A stretch of 64,000 nt of DNA from Tenuifilaceae bacterium CYCD (GCA_036322835.1 AP027304.1:434001-498000), one strand, 5' to 3'. Counted from the stretch's first letter, positions 1 through 10,369 are shown. Made by a program: numbers and translations. The notes: a model not told the origin generated them from the letters alone.

Positions 1-1046
<1,046 letters not shown>

Positions 1047-1066
1047 TATTTATTTATTCATAATAC

Positions 1067-1111
1067 TGATGCCTGAAAAATACAACCACTGTACAAATTT
1101 TTCAGGCATCA
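1067..1111. terminator. Bidirectional terminator hairpin between convergent genes
   Basis: A perfect 15-bp inverted repeat (arms 1067-1081 and 1097-1111, core GATGCCTGAAAAAT) with a 15-nt loop lies between the ABC-F stop and the phosphofructokinase stop. The A/T-rich flanks would serve both strands. Confidence 0.75.
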
Positions 1112-1120
1112 TCATTTAAA

Positions 1121-2359
1121 TTAATCCTCCGGAATAACCACCGGGAAATCGTAATCGAACTTTAAAAAGTTTGGTTTACCAACGATATAGTGCATATAAT
1201 CCAAGTAAGAATCCGAGAACCTGAATTTGTTAATATCATAGTAGTCCATTGGCAGCGGTTTATTGCATATATCGCCCATATCAATTGAGGTTGTGTTAAA
1301 CTCCTCCAGCTCCTGAAAGTGAACCATTTTCTTCATCACTGGCATCTGCCCATAATCCTCGCGGAGTAGTAGGTCAACTACCTTATCGGCAAGGGTTGTG
1401 GTTAAGCGACGGTCGTATAACCGGCATTCGCCCGAACGGGCGTAGTAACCTGTTGCCTCGGCACGCGCCTGAATGCCTAGTTTATTGGTGATTTCGGAAG
1501 CAATCACACCACTTATTCCTCCAAAACGGGGATGTCCAAACTCATCAACCTCGGAGCTGGCAAATACAAAATCTGTCTTATCCTTAACTGGATCGTACCA
1601 TTTAACCCCTTCGGAAACCGATATAACCAACGATTTTTTGGGAGAGCGCATATAGGCCTCCTTTACGCTTTCAAGGAAAAAATCTTTCCGCTCCTTCGTA
1701 ATTTCAACCTCAGGTATCAAGGCCATTTCGGCGCCACCACAGGCTGCACCACCATTTAACCACCCGGCATCACGACCCATGACCTCCAAAAGAATAATCC
1801 TTGAATGCGATTCAGCTGTAGTCCTAATACGAGCCGCATACTCCATCACACCCTTTGCCGCCGATGGGAATCCAGGGCAAAGTACAGTTTCAATATCATA
1901 CCCATTGTATGAATGAATAGTTCTTGTGCTTAAATCATTATCTATAGTTTTTGGAAATCCTATTACAGGAATTCCATGCAACTCGTATAATTTCTTAGCT
2001 ACACCATTAGTATCATCACCTCCAATAGTAACAATCACATCTATTTTATACCTCTCTAAATTTTTAAGAATTTGAGGAACCCTATCCTCGGGATTTTTAG
2101 CTGTTGGAAAAGGATTTGTTCTGCTTGAACGCAACGCCGTACCGCCGTAAAACCCATCGTAGGGCTGGTTAGTTAAATCCAATACATCGCCATTCCCTAA
2201 AAGACCTTTCCAGCCATGCCTAATCCCGTAAACTTTGTAGCCTAAAAAGGATGCCCTGTTCCGAATTGCCTCGATGCTCGAATTTATTGCGGGAGTATCG
2301 CCCCCTCCTGTAAGTATTGCTAGAGTTTTGCCATGAAAAAGTTTGTGTTCGAATCGCAT
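1121..2359 (-). CDS. pfkA: 6-phosphofructokinase, PPi-type/mixed-substrate group
   Basis: It phosphorylates fructose 6-phosphate to the 1,6-bisphosphate in glycolysis. The 412-residue protein shows the PFK signature series: LTGGGDTPAINS near residue 16, GGDDT at 113-117, PKTIDND at 136-142 and MGRDAGW at 194-200. In ATP-dependent enzymes the nucleotide loop reads GGDGS. The second Asp here is the change that favours pyrophosphate as phosphoryl donor, so a reversible PPi-dependent enzyme is likely. The length of about 400 residues fits the long or mixed-substrate group rather than the 320-residue E. coli type. It is divergent from murF/alr, with a -7 box on the minus strand at 2399-2406. PPi use is inferred from the motif, not shown. 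Confidence 0.92.
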   Translation of the reverse strand: MRFEHKLFHGKTLAILTGGGDTPAINSSIEAIRNRASFLGYKVYGIRHGWKGLLGNGDVLDLTNQPYDGFYGGTALRSSRTNPFPTAKNPEDRVPQILKNLERYKIDVIVTIGGDDTNGVAKKLYELHGIPVIGFPKTIDNDLSTRTIHSYNGYDIETVLCPGFPSAAKGVMEYAARIRTTAESHSRIILLEVMGRDAGWLNGGAACGGAEMALIPEVEITKERKDFFLESVKEAYMRSPKKSLVISVSEGVKWYDPVKDKTDFVFASSEVDEFGHPRFGGISGVIASEITNKLGIQARAEATGYYARSGECRLYDRRLTTTLADKVVDLLLREDYGQMPVMKKMVHFQELEEFNTTSIDMGDICNKPLPMDYYDINKFRFSDSYLDYMHYIVGKPNFLKFDYDFPVVIPED

Positions 2360-2398
2360 GGATATTGGTTTTGATTTTTTTGAGAATGCCTATGTTTA

Positions 2399-2427
2399 CA
2401 AAAATAGAAAAATAATTCAACGTCAAA
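2399..2427 (-). promoter_or_regulatory. Putative promoter of the phosphofructokinase gene
   Basis: On the minus strand TATTTTTG (2406 down to 2399) matches the Bacteroidota -7 consensus TAnnTTTG. A TTTG (2427-2424) lies 17 nt upstream as a possible -33 element. Confidence 0.5.
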
Positions 2428-2448
2428 TTATGGAATTTGTCATAGTAT

Positions 2449-2464
2449 ACTATTTTAAAATAGT
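2449..2464. repeat. 16-bp perfect palindrome in a divergent promoter region
   Basis: ACTATTTTAAAATAGT is a perfect palindrome lying between the two divergent -7 boxes of the phosphofructokinase and murF/alr genes. It could be an operator. Its ACTA...TAGT ends resemble the boxes upstream of the BlaI gene, but the spacing differs (8 nt instead of 7). Confidence 0.4.
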
Positions 2465-2501
2465 TATGCCTCTTTATGAAATAAAATCTAATCAATAAAA
2501 C

Positions 2502-2509
2502 TATTTTTG
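2502..2509 (+). promoter_or_regulatory. Putative -7 box of murF/alr
   Basis: TATTTTTG matches TAnnTTTG and ends 25 nt before the ATG at 2535. No clear -33 TTG is seen at the usual distance. Confidence 0.45.
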
Positions 2510-2534
2510 CAATAACAAATAATGGTTTTCCAAA

Positions 2535-5003
2535 ATGCTACACTTCACTGCTTCAGAAATTGCACAAATTGTCAATGCGAAGTTAATTGGCAATCCCAAC
2601 ACAAAAGTATCCCATTTAACTATCGATAGCCGAACACCTAGCGGCGGTAATGGTACTTTGTTTGCCGCAATTGTTGGTCAACATCACGATGGGCATAAAT
2701 TTATTGGGGATCTGTACAATTTTCAGAATGTTAGAGTGTTCTTGGTGAGTAAAACCGAGACTTTCTCCGATTTATACCCCGATGCTACGTTCATTGTTTG
2801 CAGTAATACCTTGGAGGCATTACAAAAACTCGCCGCATTCCATAGGAATCAATTCAACTATCCAGTAGTTGGAATTACTGGTAGTAATGGAAAAACCATT
2901 GTAAAGGAATGGCTCAATCAACTTTTATCGGGCGATTATAGAATTGTTCGAAGCCCTAAGAGCTTTAATTCGCAGGTAGGTGTTCCGCTCTCGGTTCTGC
3001 AAATGGACCAGAACTTCCATCTGGGAGTTTTTGAGGCAGGAATCTCGATGGTAGGCGAAATGGATAAACTCCAACCCATCATTAACCCTGAAATTGGGAT
3101 CTTTACCAATATTGGCCTACCACATCAGGAGAATTTTACAGGTATAGCCCAAAAAGTAACTGAAAAACTAAAGCTGTTTAAATCCACAAAGCAGCTGGTC
3201 TACTGCTCCGATCACACTGACGTTGACAATGAGATCAAACTCCAAATCGATAAAAGCAAAACCCAACTGTTTACCTGGGGGTATAATCCCAATGCAAATG
3301 TCAGGGTAAAAAAGATTGAAGTCGACGACAAATCATCAAAAATCAGCATAGACTACAAAAACACGCCTTTTACTTTTAGCATCCCTTTCTCAGATAAAGC
3401 ATCCATTGAGAATGCCATGCATTGCCTTTGTTTAATGCTAATACTAAATATCGATTTCAAAACCATTGAGCAACGCATGGCAAAACTCACACAGGTTGCA
3501 ATGCGACTGGAGCTGAAGGAGGGTATCAACAATTGCTCAATTATAAACGATAGCTACAACTCCGATATCGGCTCACTAAAGGTTGCTTTGGATTTTCTGG
3601 TTCAGCAAAAGCAGCATAGCAACAGAATCCTTATCCTTTCGGATATAATGCAGAGCGGCTTAAAACCCGAAACGCTTTACTCCGAGGTAGCCAGCCTGGT
3701 TAAAGAGAAAGGCATTAGTAAAATTATTGGCATTGGAACCGAGATTTCGAAATTTCAGAATCTTTTTTTGGTTGATAAAGAATTCTACGACGACACTACC
3801 GAGTTCCTACAAAACTTCTCGCGTCGTCAAATAAGCAATTCGGCCATTCTGATTAAAGGAAGTCGAAGTTTCCATTTCGAACGCATATCGGCAATCCTGG
3901 AGCAGAAAAGCCACAGAACGGTTCTTGAGGTAAATATCAACTCGCTGGTTCACAACCTGAACTTTTACCGAAGTAAACTAAAGCCAAACGTTAAACTGAT
4001 GGCCATGGTTAAAGCATTCTCGTACGGTAGCGGATCGTTCGAGATTGCCAACCTATTACAGTTCCATAGGGTCGATTACCTAGGTGTTGCCTTTGCCGAT
4101 GAGGGCGTTGCCCTTCGCGAAGCAGGAATATCGCTGCCAATAATCGTGCTGAATCCATCATTTGGAACGTATGAACTAATGATTGAGTATGAGCTGGAAC
4201 CCGAAATATATAGTTTCACTGGTTTAAAAGAATTTATTGCCGCTATAGATAGAATGGGTGTTAGTAGTTACTCCATTCATATTAAAATTGATAGCGGGAT
4301 GCACCGGCTGGGCTTCACTCCCGATCAAATACCCGAACTGGTTGCAATGCTACAGCAAAGCAAAATGATTAAGGTGAAAAGCATTTTCTCGCATCTTGCA
4401 GCTAGCGATGAAACTGAGCACGATAAATTCACCCAGCACCAAATTGACACTTTTGCGAATGCATGCAGCCAAATTGCTCAGAGTATTGGCTACACTCCAA
4501 TCAGACATATTTTAAATACCGGAGGAATTGAGCGCTACCCTAATGCGCAATTCGATATGGTTCGATTAGGAATTGGACTTTACGGAATCAGTTCAACGCA
4601 ACAAGAAAAACTGTTACCCGTAAGTACTCTAAAAAGCAGGGTTATTCAGGTTAAGCATATCAATGAAGGCGAAACCGTTGGTTACAGCCGCAAAGGAAAA
4701 GTTACACACCCAACAACCGTAATAGCAATTCCTATTGGCTATGCCGATGGCTTAAACCGAAAACTTGGCAATGGCGTTGGCAAAGTGCTTGTTAAAGGAA
4801 AACTTGCACCAATCATTGGAAATATCAGCATGGACACCTGTACCATTGATGCCACTGGGATTGACATTGCCGAAGGCGATGAGGTGACAATTTTTGGAGC
4901 CAACCCAACCATATACGATGTGGCTAAAGCGCTGGAAACAATTCCATACGAAGTGTTGACATCGATATCGCGACGGGTAAAGCGAATCTACTATCAGGAG
5001 TAG
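2535..5003 (+). CDS. murF/alr: Bifunctional MurF ligase / alanine racemase fusion
   Basis: This 822-residue fusion supplies two steps around the D-Ala-D-Ala branch of peptidoglycan synthesis. The N-terminal half (about 1-455) is a Mur ligase, which adds D-Ala-D-Ala to UDP-MurNAc-tripeptide, with the ATP loop GITGSNGKT at 113-121. The C-terminal half (about 464-822) is a PLP-dependent alanine racemase. Its PLP lysine is in MVKAFSYGSG (Lys493) and the catalytic tyrosine region is VGYSRKG (Tyr717). The same fusion is well known in Bacteroidota. In the Mur half the expected loop is GTNGKT; here it is GSNGKT. Both active sites look intact. The partner enzyme Ddl is encoded separately at 38 kb in this window. 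Confidence 0.95.
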   Translation: MLHFTASEIAQIVNAKLIGNPNTKVSHLTIDSRTPSGGNGTLFAAIVGQHHDGHKFIGDLYNFQNVRVFLVSKTETFSDLYPDATFIVCSNTLEALQKLAAFHRNQFNYPVVGITGSNGKTIVKEWLNQLLSGDYRIVRSPKSFNSQVGVPLSVLQMDQNFHLGVFEAGISMVGEMDKLQPIINPEIGIFTNIGLPHQENFTGIAQKVTEKLKLFKSTKQLVYCSDHTDVDNEIKLQIDKSKTQLFTWGYNPNANVRVKKIEVDDKSSKISIDYKNTPFTFSIPFSDKASIENAMHCLCLMLILNIDFKTIEQRMAKLTQVAMRLELKEGINNCSIINDSYNSDIGSLKVALDFLVQQKQHSNRILILSDIMQSGLKPETLYSEVASLVKEKGISKIIGIGTEISKFQNLFLVDKEFYDDTTEFLQNFSRRQISNSAILIKGSRSFHFERISAILEQKSHRTVLEVNINSLVHNLNFYRSKLKPNVKLMAMVKAFSYGSGSFEIANLLQFHRVDYLGVAFADEGVALREAGISLPIIVLNPSFGTYELMIEYELEPEIYSFTGLKEFIAAIDRMGVSSYSIHIKIDSGMHRLGFTPDQIPELVAMLQQSKMIKVKSIFSHLAASDETEHDKFTQHQIDTFANACSQIAQSIGYTPIRHILNTGGIERYPNAQFDMVRLGIGLYGISSTQQEKLLPVSTLKSRVIQVKHINEGETVGYSRKGKVTHPTTVIAIPIGYADGLNRKLGNGVGKVLVKGKLAPIIGNISMDTCTIDATGIDIAEGDEVTIFGANPTIYDVAKALETIPYEVLTSISRRVKRIYYQE

Positions 5004-5096
5004 GAATACGATTGACGATTATCAGTTGTGTGCTATGAGTATTAGTTGAATGCAACTTCTGCTAATCTTAAACTCTCAACAGGCAACGCTTATTTA

Positions 5097-5798
5097 CTAC
5101 CCTAAATCGCTAATACGTTCCAGTTTATATTGATCAAGAATCTTAATTCTACGACCATCAAGTTCTATAACGCCCTCATCGGAAAAACTAGATAGGGTTC
5201 TAATCGCGTTTGATGTAGTCATGTTCGACAAATTGGCCAAATCCTCACGCGAAAGGTAAACCTTTAAGGTTTTGCTATCATCCTCAAAGCCATAAGTATC
5301 ACGCAAAAATACCAGAGATTCAGCCAAACGACCCCGAATGTGCTTCTGGGTCAATGTAACGGTTCTATTGGTTGAAAAGCCCAACTCGGTGGCAACTGAT
5401 TTTAGGATATGAAGGGTCAACTCTGCATTGTGTTTAAGAATATCCATAAAGATATCCCTATCGATTGAGCAAACTACAGAATCCTCCAAAGCCTGGGCTG
5501 TTGCACTGTAATTTTCGTCAGCAAAAAGAGCCCGGTAACCAATAAATCCAATAGGTTTTGCCATCCGAACAATTTGATCGCGCCCACCAACCCCTTCCTT
5601 ATAGAGTTTTACCTTTCCTCGCGATAAACAAACCAATCCTGCAGGTTTATCGCCTTCCCGGTATATAATTTCGCCCTTACGGACATGCATGCATGAAAAA
5701 TTACTGTGAATCTTTTCCCGCTCTTCAGGTTTTAAATTTGGGAAAAGACCGCATACACCTTCGAAAACGTTTTCGATATCGATATGATGCTGAGCCAT
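5097..5798 (-). CDS. Crp/Fnr family transcriptional regulator
   Basis: A 233-residue protein with a cyclic-nucleotide-type sensor barrel (about 25-125, including HVRKGEIIYREGDKPAGL) and a C-terminal winged-helix HTH_Crp domain (about 150-225). The recognition helix lies in LSREDLANLSNMTTSNAIRTL. There is no N-terminal cysteine cluster, so an oxygen-sensing Fe-S cluster of the FNR kind is not evident, and the ligand is unknown. It is transcribed alone and converges on murF/alr. Its start at 5798 is the only sensible one. A -7-like box overlaps an AT-rich palindrome just upstream, which might allow autoregulation. Confidence 0.9.
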   Translation of the reverse strand: MAQHHIDIENVFEGVCGLFPNLKPEEREKIHSNFSCMHVRKGEIIYREGDKPAGLVCLSRGKVKLYKEGVGGRDQIVRMAKPIGFIGYRALFADENYSATAQALEDSVVCSIDRDIFMDILKHNAELTLHILKSVATELGFSTNRTVTLTQKHIRGRLAESLVFLRDTYGFEDDSKTLKVYLSREDLANLSNMTTSNAIRTLSSFSDEGVIELDGRRIKILDQYKLERISDLG

Positions 5799-5823
5799 GA
5801 TACAACATTTCTGATTTATGCTT

Positions 5824-5838
5824 CAAAATTATAATTTT
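5824..5838 (-). promoter_or_regulatory. Putative -7 box and AT palindrome upstream of the Crp/Fnr gene
   Basis: On the minus strand TAATTTTG (5831-5824) fits TAnnTTTG. It overlaps the perfect palindrome AAAATTATAATTTT at 5825-5838, a possible autoregulatory site. The palindrome has low sequence complexity, so chance is possible. Confidence 0.35.
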
Positions 5839-5944
5839 TTATGCTTTGAAACATTTATTTAACAAAAGTTTTGATTTTATAGACAAATAAGGCTCTTGGA
5901 TCCATTCAAGAGATTCATATTCTGATGGTTGAAAAAAACACAAA

Positions 5945-6925
5945 CTACGAATCCTGCTGCCGACGGCCTAACTTTGAGGCTATAATACTCACCATAAATA
6001 TTTGAAAGGCATGAAAAAGCATCAATGGTAAAAGAATAATACCGATAGACATAGATCCAGAAAAAAGTATTTTAGAGAAAACCGTACCATGCACCAACGA
6101 TTTTTTAGTTCCACAAAACTGCGCAGTTATACGATCCTCGATATTGAATCCAAGCCGCTTAGATAGGAAACCAGTAATAAGGAACATCGTCCAGAATAAA
6201 CTAATAGTAATTGCAAAAATCAACAGCAAATCGAATACATTGACCACACTAAACACCTTATTTTCAAACGATCCTGCAAAACTTTTATAAATAATAAGTA
6301 GAATGACTGATTTGTCGAACAAGGAAAGGTATTTACTATGTTTTACGGCATACTTGCCAAAGTAACGCTGTAAAACAATTCCCGCAATCACTGGCAAAAG
6401 AATCTCTATCACCAATTTAAAGTAAATGCTACCCAAATTAAAATCGCCCACGGCATGCTGTAAAAAAAGCCCCATCCACAATGGCGTAATTATTATTCCC
6501 AATAATCCAGAGATACTTGCATTAAAAATTGCAGCGGGAATATTCCCTTTAGCAATGGACACCATCACTACCGAGGAGGACACTGTAGATGGCAATGCTG
6601 CAAGGAAAAGGAATGAAAGCCATAAGTTATAACCATGATCGGTTTGTATAAATGGCAGAAATAGCAAGACAACCAAAGGGAAAATAAGAAAAGTGGAAAA
6701 CTGAACCAGCAAGTGTAGTTTCCAGTTCCTAAGGCCATACCTAATTTTTTCGGGGCTAAGCCGAAGACCATAGAAGAAAAAAATCAACGAAGTCCCAATG
6801 CTGCCTATCAAATCGAGTGGAACTGGGCTATCATTTCCTCCCCAATGGGGTTGTAAATAGGCAATTGCTACAACAGCGATAATAGCAAGAACATAATTAT
6901 CGATCTTCACCTTTGTTTTCAACAT
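5945..6925 (-). CDS. SBF-like (bile acid:sodium symporter family, YfeH type) transporter
   Basis: A polytopic membrane protein of 326 residues with about nine or ten hydrophobic segments. The conserved stretch FCGTKKSLVHGTVFSKILF late in the protein is typical of the SBF-like (YfeH) family, which is related to sodium/bile acid symporters. The substrate is unknown. The ATG at 6925 (MLKTKVKIDNY) is preferred, since it directly precedes the first membrane segment. A GTG at 6961 would extend the protein by 12 residues and overlap nadE by 7 bases. Either way it is the third gene of a minus-strand run: outer-membrane barrel, nadE, transporter. Confidence 0.82.
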   Translation of the reverse strand: MLKTKVKIDNYVLAIIAVVAIAYLQPHWGGNDSPVPLDLIGSIGTSLIFFFYGLRLSPEKIRYGLRNWKLHLLVQFSTFLIFPLVVLLFLPFIQTDHGYNLWLSFLFLAALPSTVSSSVVMVSIAKGNIPAAIFNASISGLLGIIITPLWMGLFLQHAVGDFNLGSIYFKLVIEILLPVIAGIVLQRYFGKYAVKHSKYLSLFDKSVILLIIYKSFAGSFENKVFSVVNVFDLLLIFAITISLFWTMFLITGFLSKRLGFNIEDRITAQFCGTKKSLVHGTVFSKILFSGSMSIGIILLPLMLFHAFQIFMVSIIASKLGRRQQDS

Positions 6926-6954
6926 CGAAACGTTTTCGTACCCATTAGATAGTA

Positions 6955-8619
6955 CTACCACTTAGCCACCAACGGCATTTTACGACCAAAACCAAATGCC
7001 TTGGATGATACCCGAAGAATTGGAGGTGCCTGGAAACGTTTATACTCATTCAAATTAACCATCCTAACAACCCGGTTAACGGTATTTGCATCGAATCCCT
7101 TTGCAATTATAGTTTCTGCACCAAGCTGTTGTTCAATGTATGCAAACAGAATACTATCGAGCAAATCGTATGGTGGCAAGGAGTCCGAATCTTTTTGATC
7201 GGGTCTTAACTCTGCTGACGGGGGTTTTACGATACTATTCAAAGGAATAACCTCATCATCCTTGTTGATATACCTAGCCAAACGGTACACATCGGTTTTG
7301 TAAACATCGCCTAAAACACTTATGGCGCCATTCATGTCGCCGTAAAGCGTTCCATATCCCACCGCTGCCTCGCTTTTATTGGATGTATTCAGGAGCAAAT
7401 GCCCAAACTTATTGGAGATTGCCATCAATAACGATCCTCGAATCCTAGCCTGAATATTCTCCTCGGTGATATTCTCCTGAAGTCCGCTAAACACAGGCTG
7501 TAATTGATTCCGAAAGGAATCAAAAATTGGCTGAATACTAATAGTGTCGTGTTGAACCCCTAATTTATCGGCAAGCGCCAAAGCATCGTCGATTGAATGC
7601 TGCGATGAATACTGCGATGGCATTAGCAAAACCCTTATCGACTCAGAACCCAGCGCTCGCTGAGCGAGCGCTAAAACAACTGCCGAATCTATTCCTCCCG
7701 ACAAGCCAAGCGTTGCCTTTGTAAAACTCATTTTACCAAAGTAATCGCGAATACCCATAACCAAGGCATCGTGAATTCGGGCTATTCTTTTGGTATCATC
7801 ACTTGAATCGAAAGTGTTTGCTGATTTCGCACTGCTCAACTCATTGGTGTCGATAATCAGAAAATCCTCCTCGAAACTCTTGAGCTGATGTATTACATTG
7901 CCTGATGAGTTCAACACCATTGAACCGCCATCAAAAAGCAACTCAGTATTACCGCCAACCTGATTAACATAGATTACGGGCAACCCGTAACGGGCAACGT
8001 TACTTCTAAAAACCTCGAGCCTACGCTCCTCGCTATTATAGCTAAATGGCGACGCTGCAATGTTCACTATTATTTTGGGATTGAGCGCTGCCAATGTCTC
8101 CATAGGAGATGTACGGTAGAGCATTTCCCTCCCAAAGGATGAGGTAACAGGCTGATCGTCCCATAAATCTTCACAAATAGTAATTGCTATACGCTTACCA
8201 CCAATACTTGCAATGGAATACTGATCGGTATTGGGTTCAAAGTAACGATACTCATCAAAAATATCGTAATCGGGCAAAAGTGACTTATGGTGTACACTTA
8301 CAATTCTTCCTTCCGATAACACGTATGCCGAGTTGTAAAGCATCTTTCCTTTGGCATTAGTGTTTATACTCGGTGCTCCTACAATGGCTACTATACCAAT
8401 ACAATGCTTGGCAATTGCATGAACGGAAGCATTACATTTTTCAATAAATTCCTTGTGTTCCAACAAATCGTGTGGAGGGTAACCGCAAATTCCCAACTCC
8501 GAAAAAACTATTAAATCTACCCCAGACTGTTTCGCTTTACCGATTGAATCAATCATATTGGCCACATTCAGGTCAAAATGATTCACGGTAAAATTAAGCT
8601 GGGCGAGGGCTATTTTCAT
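6955..8619 (-). CDS. nadE: Glutamine-dependent NAD+ synthase
   Basis: Converts nicotinate adenine dinucleotide to NAD+ with ATP, using ammonia released from glutamine. Residues about 1-260 form a nitrilase-type glutaminase domain with the triad Glu41 (FSELG), Lys112 (HHKSLLPDYD) and Cys149 (ITICEDLWDD). Residues about 285-554 form the synthase domain with the PP-loop SGGIDS at 307-312. At 554 residues it has the usual length for the two-domain bacterial form, and both active sites are complete. It lies 11 nt after the outer-membrane barrel gene and is followed almost without gap by the SBF-like transporter, so the three are probably co-transcribed. Confidence 0.95.
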   Translation of the reverse strand: MKIALAQLNFTVNHFDLNVANMIDSIGKAKQSGVDLIVFSELGICGYPPHDLLEHKEFIEKCNASVHAIAKHCIGIVAIVGAPSINTNAKGKMLYNSAYVLSEGRIVSVHHKSLLPDYDIFDEYRYFEPNTDQYSIASIGGKRIAITICEDLWDDQPVTSSFGREMLYRTSPMETLAALNPKIIVNIAASPFSYNSEERRLEVFRSNVARYGLPVIYVNQVGGNTELLFDGGSMVLNSSGNVIHQLKSFEEDFLIIDTNELSSAKSANTFDSSDDTKRIARIHDALVMGIRDYFGKMSFTKATLGLSGGIDSAVVLALAQRALGSESIRVLLMPSQYSSQHSIDDALALADKLGVQHDTISIQPIFDSFRNQLQPVFSGLQENITEENIQARIRGSLLMAISNKFGHLLLNTSNKSEAAVGYGTLYGDMNGAISVLGDVYKTDVYRLARYINKDDEVIPLNSIVKPPSAELRPDQKDSDSLPPYDLLDSILFAYIEQQLGAETIIAKGFDANTVNRVVRMVNLNEYKRFQAPPILRVSSKAFGFGRKMPLVAKW

Positions 8620-8630
8620 CTAGTTACTAT

Positions 8631-9287
8631 TTAAAAAACGATACCAATTCTTAATGAGATACACTGCGATGTTATAGAGCCATTATCTAAATCAAGAAAT
8701 TTAGATAAACCACTTGTAAAGCTTGCTCCTATCTGCAATGCACTTTCATCGCCTAACGAGTACTCCATTCCAGCACCAATATAGTAAGATACAAAAGCCA
8801 ACACAAAATTGTCGGAAGCTGTTTCCCTTTCTACATTGTTCTTTTCCTCCCAGGCAAACCCTTTTAATCTAAAGTTACCCTTAAGGCCAATATTTGCATA
8901 GTAAGTTGAGTAGCCAATTTGATTAGTCCTAAATTTAAAGCCGACTGGCAAGGTTATATACTGCGCCTTAAATTTAACATTGTTCCCAGCGGCAACCTGG
9001 TAAGAACTATCGCGAGTTTCTAACTTAAAGGATTCGGAAAATCTGATATTTCCACCTAAACTGTTAATGGAAAGCCCAGTGGAAAATGCATAGCGTTTTG
9101 CAAAATACTTATCGGCACTGAACCCAACATTAAGGCTTGCTACAGGACCGTTTGGATCGTACTTTTTTGTATCGGAGCTGAACCACGATAGTTGAGGATC
9201 GGCAAAAACCCCAAAACTAAACTGCGCTTTAACGTGATTCGATACAATTAAAAATACAACTACAATAATGCTTAATCGTGTTTTCAT
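8631..9287 (-). CDS. Outer-membrane beta-barrel protein (PorT-like fold)
   Basis: A 218-residue protein with an N-terminal signal peptide (MKTRLSIIVVVFLIVSNHVKAQ). The rest is dominated by alternating hydrophobic/polar strands, such as FSFGVFADPQLSWF and YYIGAGMEYSLG, and ends in SLRIGIVF with a terminal aromatic residue. This is the pattern of the small eight-stranded outer-membrane barrels common in Bacteroidota (PorT/OMP_b-brl_2 type). No specific function can be read. It is the first gene of the operon with nadE, although a functional link to NAD synthesis is not obvious. Confidence 0.78.
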   Translation of the reverse strand: MKTRLSIIVVVFLIVSNHVKAQFSFGVFADPQLSWFSSDTKKYDPNGPVASLNVGFSADKYFAKRYAFSTGLSINSLGGNIRFSESFKLETRDSSYQVAAGNNVKFKAQYITLPVGFKFRTNQIGYSTYYANIGLKGNFRLKGFAWEEKNNVERETASDNFVLAFVSYYIGAGMEYSLGDESALQIGASFTSGLSKFLDLDNGSITSQCISLRIGIVF

Positions 9288-9336
9288 TTCGTAATTTTTT
9301 GTTTTACCACACGTAATTTCACTCTATTAGCAAACG

Positions 9337-9344
9337 CAAAAGTA
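9337..9344 (-). promoter_or_regulatory. Putative -7 box for the barrel-nadE-SBF operon
   Basis: On the minus strand TACTTTTG matches TAnnTTTG, about 50 nt upstream of the ATG at 9287. A TTG (9371-9369) lies 24 nt further upstream, slightly beyond the usual spacing. Confidence 0.45.
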
Positions 9345-9389
9345 ACCAAATTTAATAGATTGTGTATTCAATAAATCTGTTAGTTTAAA

Positions 9390-9421
9390 TTGACATTAAT
9401 TCCATACAATTGCTACATTTG
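9390..9421 (+). promoter_or_regulatory. Putative promoter of ispE
   Basis: TTG at 9390-9392 and TACATTTG at 9414-9421 are separated by 21 nt, a good fit to the Bacteroidota TTG-N17-23-TAnnTTTG promoter. The leader to the ATG at 9485 would be about 55 nt. Confidence 0.6.
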
Positions 9422-9484
9422 CTCATATTTTTAACGTGAGTTGAAGAACAACATTGTTTGATAACAATTTATTCTTATCGAAAA

Positions 9485-10306
9485 ATGATTGCTTACCCCA
9501 ATGCAAAGATCAACATAGGACTTAATATCGTTGCCCGACGCAGCGATGGTTACCATGACATATCGACACTATTTTACCCAATAAAGGGACTTAAAGACAT
9601 TCTGGAAATAGTGATTGACGAAAGTCTGCAAGAGTCTATTTCTTTTACTCAAACAGGTGCAACAATAGATTGTGATCCTGAGAATAATCTCTGCATAAAG
9701 GCTTTTCAACTAATAAATCGAGTACATTCACTTCCACCCATGGCTATGCACCTGCATAAAATAATACCAACAGGAGCAGGGCTTGGAGGTGGTTCGTCCG
9801 ATGGCGCCTTTGCACTAAAAGTAATCAACAGCCTAGTCGGAAGTCCATTTTCGAATGAACAACTAAGCGAAATGGCACTTGAACTTGGTAGCGATTGTCC
9901 TTTTTTTATAACCAATGAACCCCGCATTGGCAATGGTCGTGGTGAAAAATTAAAACCAATAGATGTAGATCTTTCAGGATTCTCCATCCTACTGGTGAAT
10001 CCAAAAATACACGTCAATACAGGGAAGGCCTATGCTCTCTCAAATCCCAAACCGTGGGAAGTGGAACTTGAAATACTCCTTAAGCATGAAATATCAAAGT
10101 GGAAGGACTATGTTGTAAACGATTTTGAAAAAGTTGTATTCACACAATACCCAGAAATTGAGAAGATCAAACTAGAGCTGTACAAACTAGGCGCTGTTTA
10201 TGCAGCAATGTCCGGTAGCGGATCTACTGTTTTTGGTTTGTTCAAAACATTGCCAAGTATCGATAACCAATTTGATGATTACTTTACCAAATTGGTCAAT
10301 CTATAG
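9485..10306 (+). CDS. ispE: 4-diphosphocytidyl-2-C-methyl-D-erythritol kinase
   Basis: The ATP-dependent kinase of the non-mevalonate (MEP) isoprenoid pathway; a GHMP-family protein of 273 residues. Visible motifs are the N-terminal YPNAKINIGLNI, the glycine-rich ATP loop PTGAGLGGGSSDGAFAL and the C-terminal MSGSGSTVFGLF. The ATG at 9485 is chosen because family members start a few residues before PNAKINLGL. An in-frame TTG at 9458 would add nine residues. It is a single-gene unit between its own promoter and a bidirectional terminator. Confidence 0.94.
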   Translation: MIAYPNAKINIGLNIVARRSDGYHDISTLFYPIKGLKDILEIVIDESLQESISFTQTGATIDCDPENNLCIKAFQLINRVHSLPPMAMHLHKIIPTGAGLGGGSSDGAFALKVINSLVGSPFSNEQLSEMALELGSDCPFFITNEPRIGNGRGEKLKPIDVDLSGFSILLVNPKIHVNTGKAYALSNPKPWEVELEILLKHEISKWKDYVVNDFEKVVFTQYPEIEKIKLELYKLGAVYAAMSGSGSTVFGLFKTLPSIDNQFDDYFTKLVNL

Positions 10307-10324
10307 GCTACTCTATTAAATAAA

Positions 10325-10347
10325 AAAGGGGACTTAACGTCCCCTTT
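10325..10347. terminator. Bidirectional terminator between ispE and the biotin carrier gene
   Basis: A 9-bp stem (AAAGGGGAC at 10325-10333 with GTCCCCTTT at 10339-10347) and a 5-nt loop sit between two converging genes, with A and T tracts on the two sides. Confidence 0.8.
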
Positions 10348-10369
10348 CGCATATCAATCAATAAACATC

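Noticed and set aside
5004-5096. Weak hairpin AGTTG/CAACT between murF/alr and the Crp gene as a terminator
   Set aside because: The stem is only 5 bp and has no T run on either strand.
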